The notes: generated by a model not told the origin, from the sequence alone. DNA of 64,000 nucleotides from Pelomonas sp. BJYL3 (GCF_027257975.1 NZ_JANZKX010000002.1:62001-126000), one strand, 5' to 3'; counted from the first letter of the stretch, positions 47,198-56,399 are shown. Numbers and translations: made by a program.

Positions 47198-47635
47198 ATG
47201 CCCCCGAGCGCCCGACGGCCCGGCTTGATGCGGCGCTGCGTGGCGCGCTGGCTGGGCCAGCGAAACCTGGCAAGACCTGACCCTGCGCGGCATGGCGCCC
47301 TGGCTCCCCTGGCCTATATTGCCGGCCACTATGGCCTGGCGGCGGAGGGCCTGATCGAAGCGCGCCCGGCCGGCAGCGGCCTGGAGGCGCTCTGCTTCCA
47401 CGCCCTGGGCCTGGGCTTGAAGAGCCGGGTCGTGCGCCTGGACGCCGGCTCCCTCAACCGGCTTCAGCTGCCCTGCCTTGTGCGGCACGTGCAACTGGGG
47501 TGGATGCCGCTGGTAGCCGTTCACGAGGAGCATGTCACCGTGCAGCACCCGCAGCAGGGGCGTCTCAGCCTGCCCCGCGAGGCCTGGGCCATGGCCTTCA
47601 TGGGCCTGGCGCTGGAGTTTCAGCGAGCCTCCTAG
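47198..47635 (+). CDS. Stand-alone C39 peptidase-like domain lacking catalytic residues
   Basis: About 145 residues. The region LAYIAGHYGLAAEGL, GLEALCFHALGLGLKSRVVRLD, LNRLQLPCLVRHVQ and FMGLALEF follows the bacteriocin-processing C39 domain of ABC exporters such as CvaB, strand for strand. The catalytic Cys (ECG in CvaB), His (HFVVL, here GWMPLV) and Asp (HDPARG, here QHPQQG) are all replaced. No transmembrane or ATPase part follows. It may bind the double-glycine leader without cutting it, as the C39-like domain of HlyB binds its cargo. Start is uncertain: ATG 47198 or 47228, neither with a clear ribosome-binding site. A REP-like 13-mer lies in-frame just before the would-be catalytic Cys. 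Confidence 0.65.
   Translation: MPPSARRPGLMRRCVARWLGQRNLARPDPARHGALAPLAYIAGHYGLAAEGLIEARPAGSGLEALCFHALGLGLKSRVVRLDAGSLNRLQLPCLVRHVQLGWMPLVAVHEEHVTVQHPQQGRLSLPREAWAMAFMGLALEFQRAS
47271..47283 (+). repeat. REP-like 13-mer, copy 8 (in coding sequence)
   Basis: Exact CAAGACCTGACCC inside the C39-like gene. In this orientation it encodes part of ARPDPA, immediately before the segment that aligns with the catalytic Cys motif. Confidence 0.7.
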
Positions 47636-47705
47636 GCCCGCCTTCTGCAGTGCCACCGGCGGGTCTGAACGGCCCGCATGCCGCTGCGCGGAGCCACGGG
47701 CCGGA

Positions 47706-47984
47706 TCAGGCGGGCGGCAGGGGCGAGGTCTGCTCCTCCATCCAGCCGAGCCAGCGCATCGCCTGCTCACGGCTCTCGCCGCACATCAGCTCGGAAGGCT
47801 GCAGGGAGCCGCAGACGGCCGGCCGCTCCGGCCGGCCGAAGATCTTGCAGCGGTCCTGATCATCCAGCTGCACGCAGCGCACGCCGGCCGGCTTGCTGAT
47901 GCCATTCACCAAGGGCATGCCGGGAATGGGCGAGCTGATGGAAGGCGCGATGCAGCAGGCCGCACAGCGGGAACGGCACTCCAT
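47706..47984 (-). CDS. YkgJ-family cysteine-cluster protein
   Basis: A 92-residue protein with the CxxxCxxCC start ([11 protein letters not shown]) and later cysteines ([23 protein letters not shown]), the pattern of the YkgJ zinc- or iron-chelating family. Function in that family is unknown. The ATG overlaps the stop of the MerR gene (TGATG), so the two are translationally coupled. GGAG lies about eight bases upstream. Confidence 0.85.
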   Translation of the reverse strand: MECRSRCAACCIAPSISSPIPGMPLVNGISKPAGVRCVQLDDQDRCKIFGRPERPAVCGSLQPSELMCGESREQAMRWLGWMEEQTSPLPPA

Positions 47985-48358
47985 CAGCCCTGCTCCACCT
48001 GAAGGCGCAGCGGGCAGGCCCGCGCGAGTTGATCCGCCAGCTGGGCCCGCAGGGAACGCAGCTCGTCGAGCCTGGCGTCGATCTGTGCCAGCTTGCCCTG
48101 CAGCAGGGCCTGCACCTGGACGGCGTCCAGCCCGCCGGCCTGCAGGGCGTCCATCTGGCCCAGGACTTCGCGGATCTCCGCCAGGCTGAAGCCCAGGCCC
48201 TGGGCCAGGCGGATCAGGGTCAGGCGCGCCGCCGCTTCCGGTGCATAGCGACGATAGCCCTTGGCGGTGCGCAGGGCGTGGAGGAGGCCCTGGCGCTCGT
48301 AGAAGCGCAGGGTGTCGTGGCTGAGGCCGCTGAGTGCGGCAAGTTCGCCGATGAGCAT
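47984..48358 (-). CDS. MerR-family transcriptional regulator
   Basis: A 124-residue regulator. Residues 1-70 are the MerR winged helix ([38 protein letters not shown]) and the rest is the dimerisation coiled coil. Only one Cys lies in the C-terminal part and there is no metal-binding loop, so an organic ligand is more likely than a metal. It is divergent from an epimerase gene across a palindrome (48391-48413) typical of MerR promoters. It is coupled to the ykgJ-like gene. Confidence 0.88.
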   Translation of the reverse strand: MLIGELAALSGLSHDTLRFYERQGLLHALRTAKGYRRYAPEAAARLTLIRLAQGLGFSLAEIREVLGQMDALQAGGLDAVQVQALLQGKLAQIDARLDELRSLRAQLADQLARACPLRLQVEQG

Positions 48359-48390
48359 GTCCGGGCAGTCGAGGCAATGAAGCGAATGTG

Positions 48391-48413
48391 CTTGACCCTG
48401 GAGTGTAGTCAAG
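48391..48413. promoter_or_regulatory. MerR-type operator
   Basis: CTTGAC-N11-GTCAAG is a perfect 6-bp inverted repeat, 23 bp overall, between the MerR gene and the divergent epimerase gene. It contains TTGACC, a possible -35 element for the epimerase promoter, as expected for operators placed in MerR-type elongated spacers. Confidence 0.65.
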
Positions 48414-48449
48414 GCTCGAGCATGGCGCTTTCCACTTCCGCGTTCCGCC

Positions 48450-49553
48450 ATGTCCACCCCCATCCTCATCACCGGCGCGAGCGGCCAGATCGGTCGCTGG
48501 CTCCTCCATGCCTTGCTCCAGCGAGCCCTCGCACAACCCCTGGCACTCGCTCTGCGTGATCCCGTCGCGCAGCTGGAGAGCCTGCGCCGGTGGTTGTCAG
48601 CCCGCGGCATTTCCGACGCCCGGCTGGCCCTCCTGGCCGCGCATCCCTACCGGCTGGAGGACGTCGCCGCTGCGCAGGCGCTGGTCCGGGCGCAGCGTCC
48701 CCACACGCTGCTGCACCTCGCCGCCCGTTTCGAATGGGGGCTGGATGCCGACGAGGCGCGGCGCGCCCAGCTGCAAGCCACCGAGGCGCTGTGGGAAGCC
48801 CAGACCGACCCCCAAGGCCACGCCGGCCGATTCGTGGCCCTGGGCGGCTACATGACCCAGCATCGCCCGCAACTGGACAAGCTGGGCATCCGCCCCGAGG
48901 GCCCGGTGGATTGGCAGCGCATCTACCGTCGAATCGGCGGCTATGAGGCCAGCAAGCTGGAGACCCAGGTCCACATGAGCGCGCTGGCCCGGCGCCTGGG
49001 GCGGCCCTGGCTGTGCGTGCATCCGGCCACCGTCTGCGGGCATTCGGTCGAGGGAGAACTGCCTGCGCACGCGGCGCTGCATGCGCTGTGCCGCCAGCTG
49101 ATCCGCGGTCGCCTGCAGGCACTGCCGGGCTCTCCCCGGCACCTGCTGCCTCTGGTCAGCGTGGACGAGGTGGCCGGCTTCCTCGCCCATCTGGCCCTGG
49201 ACCCGGAGGTCCGCTCCGGCGACTTCCTGTTGATGGATCCGGCCTCCCCGCCCTTGCACGACCTGATCCGGGCGCTGGCAGCCTCGTTGAACGTGAAGGC
49301 CCCTCGCTGGGCCCTGCCCGTCGCCCTGATGCAGCGCCTGCTGCGCCTGCCCGGCGTCGCTGCCTGGAGCGGCGCCTCTGCCGAAGGCCTGGATTTCCTG
49401 ATCCAGGACCCCGCCTTCGACACCGGACCAGCCCAGGCCCTGAACCAGCGCTGGGGCCTGCGCGCCGCGCCCCTGGCCCAGGCCCTGGCCGCCACGGCGC
49501 GCTTTGTCGCGGGGGACCTCAGCCACCCGCCGACCCGGCCCACCGCGGCCTGA
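48450..49553 (+). CDS. NAD-dependent epimerase/dehydratase-family (extended SDR) protein
   Basis: A 367-residue protein with the N-terminal NAD(P) motif GASGQIGRW (residues 9-17), the active-site YEASK and a Thr/Pro-rich substrate domain ([12 protein letters not shown]). Fold and cofactor are clear; the substrate is not. It is under the palindrome shared with the divergent MerR regulator and so is the likely target. The 154 bp to mnmG contain no gene that I can see. Confidence 0.85.
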   Translation: MSTPILITGASGQIGRWLLHALLQRALAQPLALALRDPVAQLESLRRWLSARGISDARLALLAAHPYRLEDVAAAQALVRAQRPHTLLHLAARFEWGLDADEARRAQLQATEALWEAQTDPQGHAGRFVALGGYMTQHRPQLDKLGIRPEGPVDWQRIYRRIGGYEASKLETQVHMSALARRLGRPWLCVHPATVCGHSVEGELPAHAALHALCRQLIRGRLQALPGSPRHLLPLVSVDEVAGFLAHLALDPEVRSGDFLLMDPASPPLHDLIRALAASLNVKAPRWALPVALMQRLLRLPGVAAWSGASAEGLDFLIQDPAFDTGPAQALNQRWGLRAAPLAQALAATARFVAGDLSHPPTRPTAA

Positions 49554-49707
49554 GCGCACAGGGTGCTGCCGCAGGGCGTATGCAGGGCCGTGGGGATGAT
49601 GGCGCCCAGCTCGCACTTATCCACAGGCCCCGGTAAAATCCTTGCCCTTCCCGCTGCTGATCTCGGGCCCCACGCTGTCAAGGCGCTGGCGGGCCCCTGC
49701 CCTTGCC

Positions 49708-51663
49708 ATGCTGTATCCCAAAGAGTTCGACGTCATCGTGGTTGGCGGCGGTCATGCCGGCACCGAGGCCGCCCTGGCCGCTGCCCGCATGGGCGTGCGC
49801 ACGCTGCTGCTGACCCACAATATCGAGACCCTGGGGCAGATGAGCTGCAACCCGTCCATCGGCGGCATCGGCAAGGGGCATCTGGTCAAGGAGGTGGATG
49901 CGCTGGGCGGTGCCATGGCAGCGGCCACGGACGAATCGGGCATCCAGTTCCGCATCCTCAATGGCTCCAAGGGACCCGCGGTGCGCGCCACCCGCGCCCA
50001 GGCCGATCGCGTGCTCTACAAGGCGGCCATCCGCCATCGTCTCGAGAACCAGGCGAACCTGTGGCTGTTCCAGCAGGCGGTGGACGATCTCATGGTGGAA
50101 GGCGATCGCGTCGTCGGTGCCGTGACTCAGTCCGGTTTGCGCTTCCGCGCGCGTGCCGTGGTGCTGACGGCGGGCACCTTCCTTGACGGTCGCATCCACA
50201 TCGGCCTGGAGAACTACAGCGCCGGCCGCGCGGGTGATCCGCCGGCGGTGAGCCTGTCTGGCCGACTGAAGGAGCTCAAGCTGCCACAGGGCCGCCTCAA
50301 GACCGGCACCCCGCCGCGCATCGACGGCCGCAGCATCGACTTCTCGCAGTGCACCGAACAGCCGGGCGATCTGGACCCCGTGCCCGTGTTCAGCTTCATG
50401 GGCTCGGCGGACCAACATCCCCGCCAGCTACCCTGCTGGATCACCCACACCAACGAGCGCACGCACGCCGTCATCCGCTCCGGCTTTGACCGCAGCCCCA
50501 TGTTCACCGGCGTGATCGAAGGCGTGGGCCCGCGCTATTGCCCCTCCATCGAGGACAAGATCAACCGCTTCGCCGACAAGGACTCGCACCAGATCTTCCT
50601 CGAACCCGAGGGCCTGAGCACGCACGAGTTCTATCCCAACGGCATTTCCACCTCCCTGCCCTTTGACATCCAGCTGGCGGCCGTCCAGACCATCCCAGGC
50701 CTGGAGAACGCGCACATCCTGCGCCCGGGCTATGCCATCGAATACGACTACTTCGACCCGCGCGAGCTGAAGTCCAGCTTCGAGACGCGAGCCATCCAGG
50801 GCCTGTTCTTCGCGGGCCAGATCAACGGCACCACGGGCTATGAGGAAGCGGCCGCCCAGGGTCTCTTCGCGGGCATGAACGCCGCCCTGCAGGTGCAGGG
50901 GCGCGAGGCCTGGCTGCCCGGCCGCGAACAGGCCTACCTGGGCGTGCTGGTCGATGACCTCATCACCAAGGGCGTGACCGAGCCCTACCGCATGTTCACC
51001 AGCCGCGCCGAGTTCCGTTTGCAACTGCGGGAAGACAACGCCGACATGCGTCTGACCGAAAAGGGCCGCGAACTGGGCCTGGTGGATGACGCGCGCTGGG
51101 ATGCCTTCAATCGCAAGCGCGATGCTGTTTCACGTGAAACAGAGAAGCTGAAGAGCACCTGGGTCCATCCTGGCATCCTTCCAGCGGCAGACGCCGAGCG
51201 CCTCGTGGGCAAGGCCCTGGAGCGCGAATACAACCTGGTCGACTTGCTGCGCCGGCCCGGCGTGAGCTATGGCACCGTGGTGGAGGTCGCCGCCATTGCG
51301 CGGCCCGAAGCCGGTGTTTCACGTGAAACCCTCGATGCCGAACTGGGGAGCACCCTGGCCGCAGCCGTGATCGAGCAGGTGGAGACCAGCGTCAAGTACG
51401 CCGGCTACATCAGCAAGCAGACGGAAGACGTCGCCCGCGCGGCCCATTTCGAGCATCTCAAGCTGCCCGAGGAGCTGGACTACGCCCAGGTCACCGCCCT
51501 CTCCTTCGAGGTTCGCCAGAAGCTCAACAAGCACCGGCCCGAGACCCTGGGCCAGGCCTCGCGCATTTCGGGCGTGACGCCTGCAGCCATCTCCCTGCTC
51601 CTGGTCCACCTGAAGAAGGGTCGTTTCAAGGGCTTCGCGGACGATGCCCGGATCAGCGCATGA
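49708..51663 (+). CDS. mnmG: tRNA uridine-5-carboxymethylaminomethyl modification enzyme
   Basis: A 651-residue FAD protein that, with MnmE, modifies the wobble uridine of several tRNAs. The FAD motif [19 protein letters not shown] (about residues 10-28) and [23 protein letters not shown] are family signatures, as is [13 protein letters not shown] near the C-terminus. ATG 49708 is the only start with normal N-terminal sequence ([15 protein letters not shown]). Two parS sites lie in its 3' third. It is followed by rsmG and parA, the usual origin-proximal order; mnmE is not directly upstream. Confidence 0.97.
   Translation: MLYPKEFDVIVVGGGHAGTEAALAAARMGVRTLLLTHNIETLGQMSCNPSIGGIGKGHLVKEVDALGGAMAAATDESGIQFRILNGSKGPAVRATRAQADRVLYKAAIRHRLENQANLWLFQQAVDDLMVEGDRVVGAVTQSGLRFRARAVVLTAGTFLDGRIHIGLENYSAGRAGDPPAVSLSGRLKELKLPQGRLKTGTPPRIDGRSIDFSQCTEQPGDLDPVPVFSFMGSADQHPRQLPCWITHTNERTHAVIRSGFDRSPMFTGVIEGVGPRYCPSIEDKINRFADKDSHQIFLEPEGLSTHEFYPNGISTSLPFDIQLAAVQTIPGLENAHILRPGYAIEYDYFDPRELKSSFETRAIQGLFFAGQINGTTGYEEAAAQGLFAGMNAALQVQGREAWLPGREQAYLGVLVDDLITKGVTEPYRMFTSRAEFRLQLREDNADMRLTEKGRELGLVDDARWDAFNRKRDAVSRETEKLKSTWVHPGILPAADAERLVGKALEREYNLVDLLRRPGVSYGTVVEVAAIARPEAGVSRETLDAELGSTLAAAVIEQVETSVKYAGYISKQTEDVARAAHFEHLKLPEELDYAQVTALSFEVRQKLNKHRPETLGQASRISGVTPAAISLLLVHLKKGRFKGFADDARISA
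51126..51141. promoter_or_regulatory. parS site 1 (perfect)
   Basis: TGTTTCACGTGAAACA, the exact chromosomal parS consensus recognised by ParB, inside mnmG. Confidence 0.95.
51315..51330. promoter_or_regulatory. parS site 2 (one mismatch)
   Basis: TGTTTCACGTGAAACC, one change at the last base, inside mnmG, 189 bp from site 1. Confidence 0.85.
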
Positions 51664-51754
51664 GCCACCTGCCTGCCCGCGACTGCCGGGCGCAGGTGGC
51701 GGCGCCTGCCTCCCCGGCCTTCCCTCATCACCCAAGCCTGAGACCCCCCACCGC

Positions 51755-52432
51755 ATGAGCGCCACCGAACTTCTTGCCCCCTTGCGTGAGGCCGCCCGGA
51801 CCCTGGGCCTTGACCTCAGCGAGACCCAGCTGCAGCAACTCCTGGACTATCTGGGCCTGATCCAGAAATGGAACAAGGTCTACAACCTGACCGCCGTGCG
51901 TGATCCGCAGGCCATGCTGGTCCAGCATCTGGTGGACAGCCTCAGCTTGATTCCGGCCCTGCGCCGCCATCTGGCCACAGCTACGGCCGCAGATCCGACC
52001 GCACGGCCGGGCCTGCGCCTGATGGACGTCGGCAGCGGCGGTGGCCTGCCCGGCGTGGTGGTGGCCATCTGCGAACCCGGCCTGGATGTCAGCTGTGTGG
52101 ACGCCGTGGCCAAGAAGGCCAGCTTCATCCAGCAGGTCGCGGCCGAGCTGCGTCTTCCCAATCTGCATGGCCTGCATGCCCGCGTGGAGGACCTGAAGGT
52201 GCCGCCCTTCGACGTCATCACCTCCCGGGCCTTTGCCTCGCTGCTGGACTTCACCACCCTCACCCGCCAGCATCTCAAGCCCGGCGCCATCTGGCTGGCC
52301 ATGAAGGGTCAGCACCCGGACGACGAGCTCGCCGCCCTGCCCCCGGACCTGAGCGTGTTTCACGTGGAACAGCTCCAGGTGCCCGGCCTGGACGCCCAGC
52401 GCTGTCTCATCTGGATCAAAACCGCCGCATAA
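51755..52432 (+). CDS. rsmG: 16S rRNA (guanine-527-N7) methyltransferase
   Basis: A 225-residue methyltransferase (formerly GidB). The SAM-binding loop LMDVGSGGGLPGVVVAI lies at about residues 88-105, and N-terminal IQKWNKVYNLTAV is typical of the family, as is DVITSRAFASLLDF. It methylates G527 of 16S rRNA. It lies 91 bp after mnmG and 139 bp before parA. A parS site with one mismatch lies near its 3' end. Confidence 0.96.
   Translation: MSATELLAPLREAARTLGLDLSETQLQQLLDYLGLIQKWNKVYNLTAVRDPQAMLVQHLVDSLSLIPALRRHLATATAADPTARPGLRLMDVGSGGGLPGVVVAICEPGLDVSCVDAVAKKASFIQQVAAELRLPNLHGLHARVEDLKVPPFDVITSRAFASLLDFTTLTRQHLKPGAIWLAMKGQHPDDELAALPPDLSVFHVEQLQVPGLDAQRCLIWIKTAA
52356..52371. promoter_or_regulatory. 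parS site 3 (one mismatch)
   Basis: TGTTTCACGTGGAACA near the 3' end of rsmG, about 200 bp upstream of parA. Confidence 0.8.
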
Positions 52433-52571
52433 GCTCGGTGCCTCTCACCATCCCAAGTACGATAGCCCCCCTAAGCACACCACGCACCCGATGACCGAGT
52501 GGAGCCCGAAGTTCCGGCTTCGCCGGGCCTGCCCTTCCGGGGATGCCCGCAGCGCGTAGGGGGGAGCCACC

Positions 52572-53339
52572 ATGAAGATTTTCTGCGTCGCCAATCAAAA
52601 AGGTGGGGTCGGCAAGACCACCACCACCGTCAATCTTGCTGCGGGCCTGGCCAAGGTCGGCCAGCGGGTGCTGGTGGTCGACCTGGACCCGCAGGGCAAT
52701 GCCACCATGGGCTCGGGCGTGGACAAGCGGGCGCTGGAACTGAGCGTCTACGACGTGCTGCTGGAGTCCGCCAGCATCGCCGAAGCCCGGCAGCGCAACG
52801 AGAAGGTGGGCTACGACGTGCTCGGCGCCAATCGCGAACTGGCCGGTGCCGAGGTCGAGCTGGTAGAACTCGAGCGCCGCGAGCGTCGTCTCAAGGCCGC
52901 GCTGAAGGCCGCCGAGGGCGACTACGACTTCGTGCTGATCGACTGCCCGCCGTCCCTCTCCATGCTGACGCTGAACGGCCTGTGCTCGGCCCACGGCGTG
53001 ATCGTGCCCATGCAGTGCGAGTACTTCGCCCTGGAGGGCCTGTCGGATCTGGTGAACACCATCAAGCAGGTCCACGCCAACCTGAACCCCGACCTGCAGA
53101 TCATCGGCCTGCTGCGCGTCATGTTCGACCCCCGCATCACGCTGCAGAACCAGGTCAGCGAGCAGCTGAAGGCGCACTTCGGCGAGAAGGTCTTCGACAC
53201 CGTCATCCCGCGCAATGTGCGCCTGGCCGAAGCCCCCAGCTACGGCCTGCCGGGGGTGGTCTTCGATCCCTCGTCCAAGGGCGCCCAGTCCTTTGTCGAG
53301 TTCGCCCGAGAAATGGTGCGCCGCATCTCGGCCATGTGA
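52572..53339 (+). CDS. parA: Chromosome-partitioning ATPase ParA
   Basis: A 255-residue ATPase of the chromosomal ParA/Soj class. The deviant Walker A motif KGGVGKTT is at residues 10-17, with VDLDPQGNAT (A') and VLIDCPPSLSMLTLN (Walker B) following. There is no N-terminal HTH, as in chromosomal forms. GGGGGAG lies about five bases before the ATG. The next gene starts one base after the stop codon. Unusually, parB is not adjacent; it lies 7.8 kb downstream. Confidence 0.96.
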   Translation: MKIFCVANQKGGVGKTTTTVNLAAGLAKVGQRVLVVDLDPQGNATMGSGVDKRALELSVYDVLLESASIAEARQRNEKVGYDVLGANRELAGAEVELVELERRERRLKAALKAAEGDYDFVLIDCPPSLSMLTLNGLCSAHGVIVPMQCEYFALEGLSDLVNTIKQVHANLNPDLQIIGLLRVMFDPRITLQNQVSEQLKAHFGEKVFDTVIPRNVRLAEAPSYGLPGVVFDPSSKGAQSFVEFAREMVRRISAM

Positions 53340-53340
53340 C

Positions 53341-54129
53341 ATGGACGCCGCCGAGCTGGCTGAACTGGGACGACAGGCCGAACAAGCCGGTCTCAACGCC
53401 ACCTCGCCGCCGCAGGAATCCCGCATCGAGGGCTGGCTGATCCGGCTCTCCCCCGGTCAGGCCAAGCGCGCCCGCTGCATCAACGCCCTCGAGCCGGGCT
53501 CCCTGCCCGTGGAGGAACTGCTGGCCCGCTGCGCCCGCAGCTTCCATGCCGCAGGCCTGCCCCTGGTGGTGCGCATCACGCCCTTCACCCAGCCGCCGGA
53601 GCTGGATGCTTTGCTGGCCGCCAAGGGCTGGCCCGCCTATGACGCCGCCGAGGTCCTGGTGCGGCCCCGGCTGGACGATGTCATGGGCTGGCCCCTGCCC
53701 GGGGGTCAGGTCTTGCATGCGGTGGATGCCCTGGACTTCGCCCGCCAGATGGGCGAGCTCAAGGGCAGCAGCGCGCTCGAGGTCCAGTCCCAGGCCGAGC
53801 GGCAATCGCAGTCCCCTGTGCCCTACCAGGGCTTCTGGCTACGCCGCAACACCATCCGCGGCTGGGAGCTGCTCGCCTGCGGCCAGATCGCCCGCGAGGG
53901 CGACTGGGTGGGCCTCTATGACATCTACACGCCCGCCCCCTTCCGCGGCCAGGGGCACGCCCGCAGCCTGTGCCTGGCCCTGCTGCAGCAGGCCTGCGCA
54001 CAGGGCGCGCGCCGGGCCTATCTGCAGGTGGGCGAGGCCAATGCACCGGCCCTGGCCCTGTACCGCGGCCTGGGCTTCCAGCAGGCCTATCGCTACCACT
54101 TCCGCAGCCCGCCGCAAGACCTTCGCTGA
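53341..54129 (+). CDS. GNAT-family N-acetyltransferase coupled to parA
   Basis: A 262-residue protein with two halves: a divergent N-terminal region (about 1-130, including SRIEGWLIRLSPGQAKRARCINAL) and a C-terminal GNAT domain (about 150-255) with LYDIYTPAPFRGQGHARSLCLALL and ALALYRGLGFQQAYRYHFR. It resembles two-domain GNAT proteins acting on small molecules. It begins one base after the parA stop, so it is co-translated. The complement of the REP-like 13-mer lies in-frame between the halves and encodes GGQVLH. Confidence 0.8.
   Translation: MDAAELAELGRQAEQAGLNATSPPQESRIEGWLIRLSPGQAKRARCINALEPGSLPVEELLARCARSFHAAGLPLVVRITPFTQPPELDALLAAKGWPAYDAAEVLVRPRLDDVMGWPLPGGQVLHAVDALDFARQMGELKGSSALEVQSQAERQSQSPVPYQGFWLRRNTIRGWELLACGQIAREGDWVGLYDIYTPAPFRGQGHARSLCLALLQQACAQGARRAYLQVGEANAPALALYRGLGFQQAYRYHFRSPPQDLR
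53703..53715 (-). repeat. REP-like 13-mer, copy 9 (in coding sequence)
   Basis: Exact reverse complement (GGGTCAGGTCTTG) within the acetyltransferase gene, encoding GQVL in the inter-domain region. Confidence 0.7.
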
Positions 54130-54231
54130 GCCCTCCAGCCAAGCGGGGCGAGGCAAGCACATCGTTACATCATGTAGAAGTGTGCTGGGTAGCATCCCGC
54201 TGCATTGCCACTCCCATGAAAGACGCTGTCG

Positions 54232-55278
54232 ATGCGCCTCTCCAGCCTCCCCCGCCTGACCCGCCCTGCCCTGCTGCTGGGTCTGGCCCTGAGTGCCTTC
54301 GCGGCCCAGGCCGCAGCGCCCAGGGCCGACGTTCCCGGGGCCAAGGACCACCCGGTCCTGCAGCGCTTCAGCGGCAGCCTGCTGGTGGGCTATGCCCAGC
54401 AGGACTGGGACCAGCGCCAGTTTCCCGATGCACGCGGCGCCGCCAAGGACGACAACCGCTTTGCGAATCCGGTCGCTGTCGAAGGCAAGGTGACGCGGTT
54501 GTTCTACCTCGCCCCCCTGGGCAAGAGCCCGCTGGAGGTTTTCCGGAACTACCAGCAGGCCCTGATGGCCGCGGGCTTCAAGACCACCTGGACCTGCGAG
54601 ACCGAGGCCCAGGGCTGCGCCCGCGCCTACTTCGCGCTGGACGGCTACGAGCGCGCCAAGGGCATGCGCTGGGCTGAGGGTGACCTGCCCGGCATCGACG
54701 CTGCCTACCGCGACAGCAGCTGGAACCTGGAGATGTCCCTGAGCTACGAGCAGGGGCGCATGCTGGTGGGCACGCTGCCCAGCGGCGGCCGCAACCTCCA
54801 GGTGCTGCTCTACACCTCGATCGCCGACAACGCCCACACCGGCCGCACCGCCACCTACATCGAGATCGTCGAGCCCAAGGCCATGGCCACCGGCCAGGTC
54901 ACGGTGGACGCCAAGGCCCTGGGCCAGGGCCTGCAGACCGAGGGCAAGATCGCGCTCTACGGCCTGTCCTTCGACACCGGCAAGACCGAGGTCAAGCCCG
55001 AGAGCCAGGCGCAGCTGGACCAGATGGTTGCCGCCCTCAAGGCCCAGCCTGCGCTCAAGGTGCTGATCGTCGGCCACACCGACAACGTCGGTGGCATCGA
55101 CGCCAATCTGGCGCTGAGCCAGGGCCGGGCGCAGGCCGTCGTCGCGGCCCTCGTGCAGCGCGGCATCGCGGCCGGCCGGCTGCAGGCCCGCGGCGTTGCC
55201 AACTTCGCCCCACTGGCCAGCAATGCCGGCGAGGACGGCCGCGCCCGCAACCGTCGCGTGGAGATGGTGCTGCAGTAA
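54232..55278 (+). CDS. OmpA-family protein with DUF4892-like N-terminal domain, paralogue 1
   Basis: A 348-residue precursor with a signal peptide (LLLGLALSAFAAQA). Residues about 35-200 resemble DUF4892 (DHPVLQRFSGSLLVGYAQQDWDQ, EGKVTRLFYLAPLGKSPLEVFRNYQQAL). Residues about 235-348 are an OmpA peptidoglycan-binding domain (FDTGKTEVKPESQAQLDQM, VGHTDNVGG, NRRVEMVLQ). It is likely periplasmic or outer-membrane associated and anchored to peptidoglycan. The next gene is a close paralogue 74 bp downstream with the same length. Confidence 0.85.
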   Translation: MRLSSLPRLTRPALLLGLALSAFAAQAAAPRADVPGAKDHPVLQRFSGSLLVGYAQQDWDQRQFPDARGAAKDDNRFANPVAVEGKVTRLFYLAPLGKSPLEVFRNYQQALMAAGFKTTWTCETEAQGCARAYFALDGYERAKGMRWAEGDLPGIDAAYRDSSWNLEMSLSYEQGRMLVGTLPSGGRNLQVLLYTSIADNAHTGRTATYIEIVEPKAMATGQVTVDAKALGQGLQTEGKIALYGLSFDTGKTEVKPESQAQLDQMVAALKAQPALKVLIVGHTDNVGGIDANLALSQGRAQAVVAALVQRGIAAGRLQARGVANFAPLASNAGEDGRARNRRVEMVLQ

Positions 55279-55352
55279 GCAGCCCTCCCCCGCCCCTGCA
55301 TCCCGCAGGGGAGCCCGGCGGCGGGCTTCCCCTGATTCCTGGAGAAAACCTC

Positions 55353-56399
55353 ATGGCATCCATCCGTGCACTCGGCGCCGGCGCCCTCCTGGCGCTGGGC
55401 ACCGCCCTGTCACCCCTGCCCTCCCGGGCCGACGTACCTGCTGCCGACGTACCCGGCGGCAATGACCACCCCGTACTCCGACGCTTCACCGGCAGCGTGC
55501 TCGTGGGCTTCGCCCAGCAGGACTGGGAGCAGTCCAGCTTCCCGGACGCCAGCGGCGTTGCCAAGAACGGCGACAAGTTCGCCAACCCGCAGACCCTGGA
55601 AGGCAAGATCACCCGCCTGTTCTACCTGGCCCCGCTGGACAAGGGCCCGCTGGAGGTCTTCCGCAATCACCAGCAAGCCTTGCAGGCCGCCGGCTTCAAG
55701 ACCGTCTGGACCTGCGAAAGCAAGGAGCAGGGCTGCACCAAGGCCTACTTCGCGCTGGACAAGAATCAGCGCCTGCGGGGCATGAGCTGGGCCAAGGGTG
55801 ACCTGCCCAACATGAGCAAGCCATCCGGCGGACGCTGGTCCCTGGAAGCCAGCATCACCACCGACGGCGGCCGCATGCTGGCCGGCCAGTTGACCCAGGG
55901 CGGCCGGACCTTGCACCTGCTGCTCTACACCTCGTTGGCCCAGAACGACTACACCCACCGCACGGCCACCTACATCGAGATCATCGAGCCCAAGGCCATG
56001 CCCACCGGCCAGGTCACGGTCGATGCCGGCGCCATCGGCCAGGGCCTGAAGGCCGAGGGCAAGGTGGCGCTGTACGGTCTCTTCTTCGACACCGGCAAGA
56101 GCGAGGTCAAGCCCGAGTCCCAGGCCCAGCTGGCCGAAATGGCCCAGGTGCTGAAGGCCGATCCCAAGCTGCGGGTCTTCATCGTCGGCCACACGGACAA
56201 CGTCGGGGGCTTCGAGGCCAACCAGGTGCTGTCCCTGGCCCGGGCGCAGGCCGTGGTCGCCGCGCTGGGCAAGCCGCCCTACGGTATCGAGGCCAGCCGC
56301 CTCAGTGCCAAGGGCGCCGCCAATATCGCGCCCCTGGCCTCCAATGCCGACGAGGACGGCCGTGCCCGCAACCGGCGGGTGGAGATGGTGCTGCAGTAA
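55353..56399 (+). CDS. OmpA-family protein with DUF4892-like N-terminal domain, paralogue 2
   Basis: Also 348 residues, with signal peptide (ALLALGTALSPLPSRA) and the same two domains; long stretches match paralogue 1 (TATYIEI, EPKAM, TGQVTVDA, EVKPESQAQL, VGHTDNVGG, DGRARNRRVEMVLQ). Two consecutive VPAADVP/ADVPGG motifs sit at the mature N-terminus. It arose by tandem duplication. TGGAGAAAA lies before the ATG. The pair may form hetero-oligomers; the exact role is unknown. Confidence 0.85.
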   Translation: MASIRALGAGALLALGTALSPLPSRADVPAADVPGGNDHPVLRRFTGSVLVGFAQQDWEQSSFPDASGVAKNGDKFANPQTLEGKITRLFYLAPLDKGPLEVFRNHQQALQAAGFKTVWTCESKEQGCTKAYFALDKNQRLRGMSWAKGDLPNMSKPSGGRWSLEASITTDGGRMLAGQLTQGGRTLHLLLYTSLAQNDYTHRTATYIEIIEPKAMPTGQVTVDAGAIGQGLKAEGKVALYGLFFDTGKSEVKPESQAQLAEMAQVLKADPKLRVFIVGHTDNVGGFEANQVLSLARAQAVVAALGKPPYGIEASRLSAKGAANIAPLASNADEDGRARNRRVEMVLQ

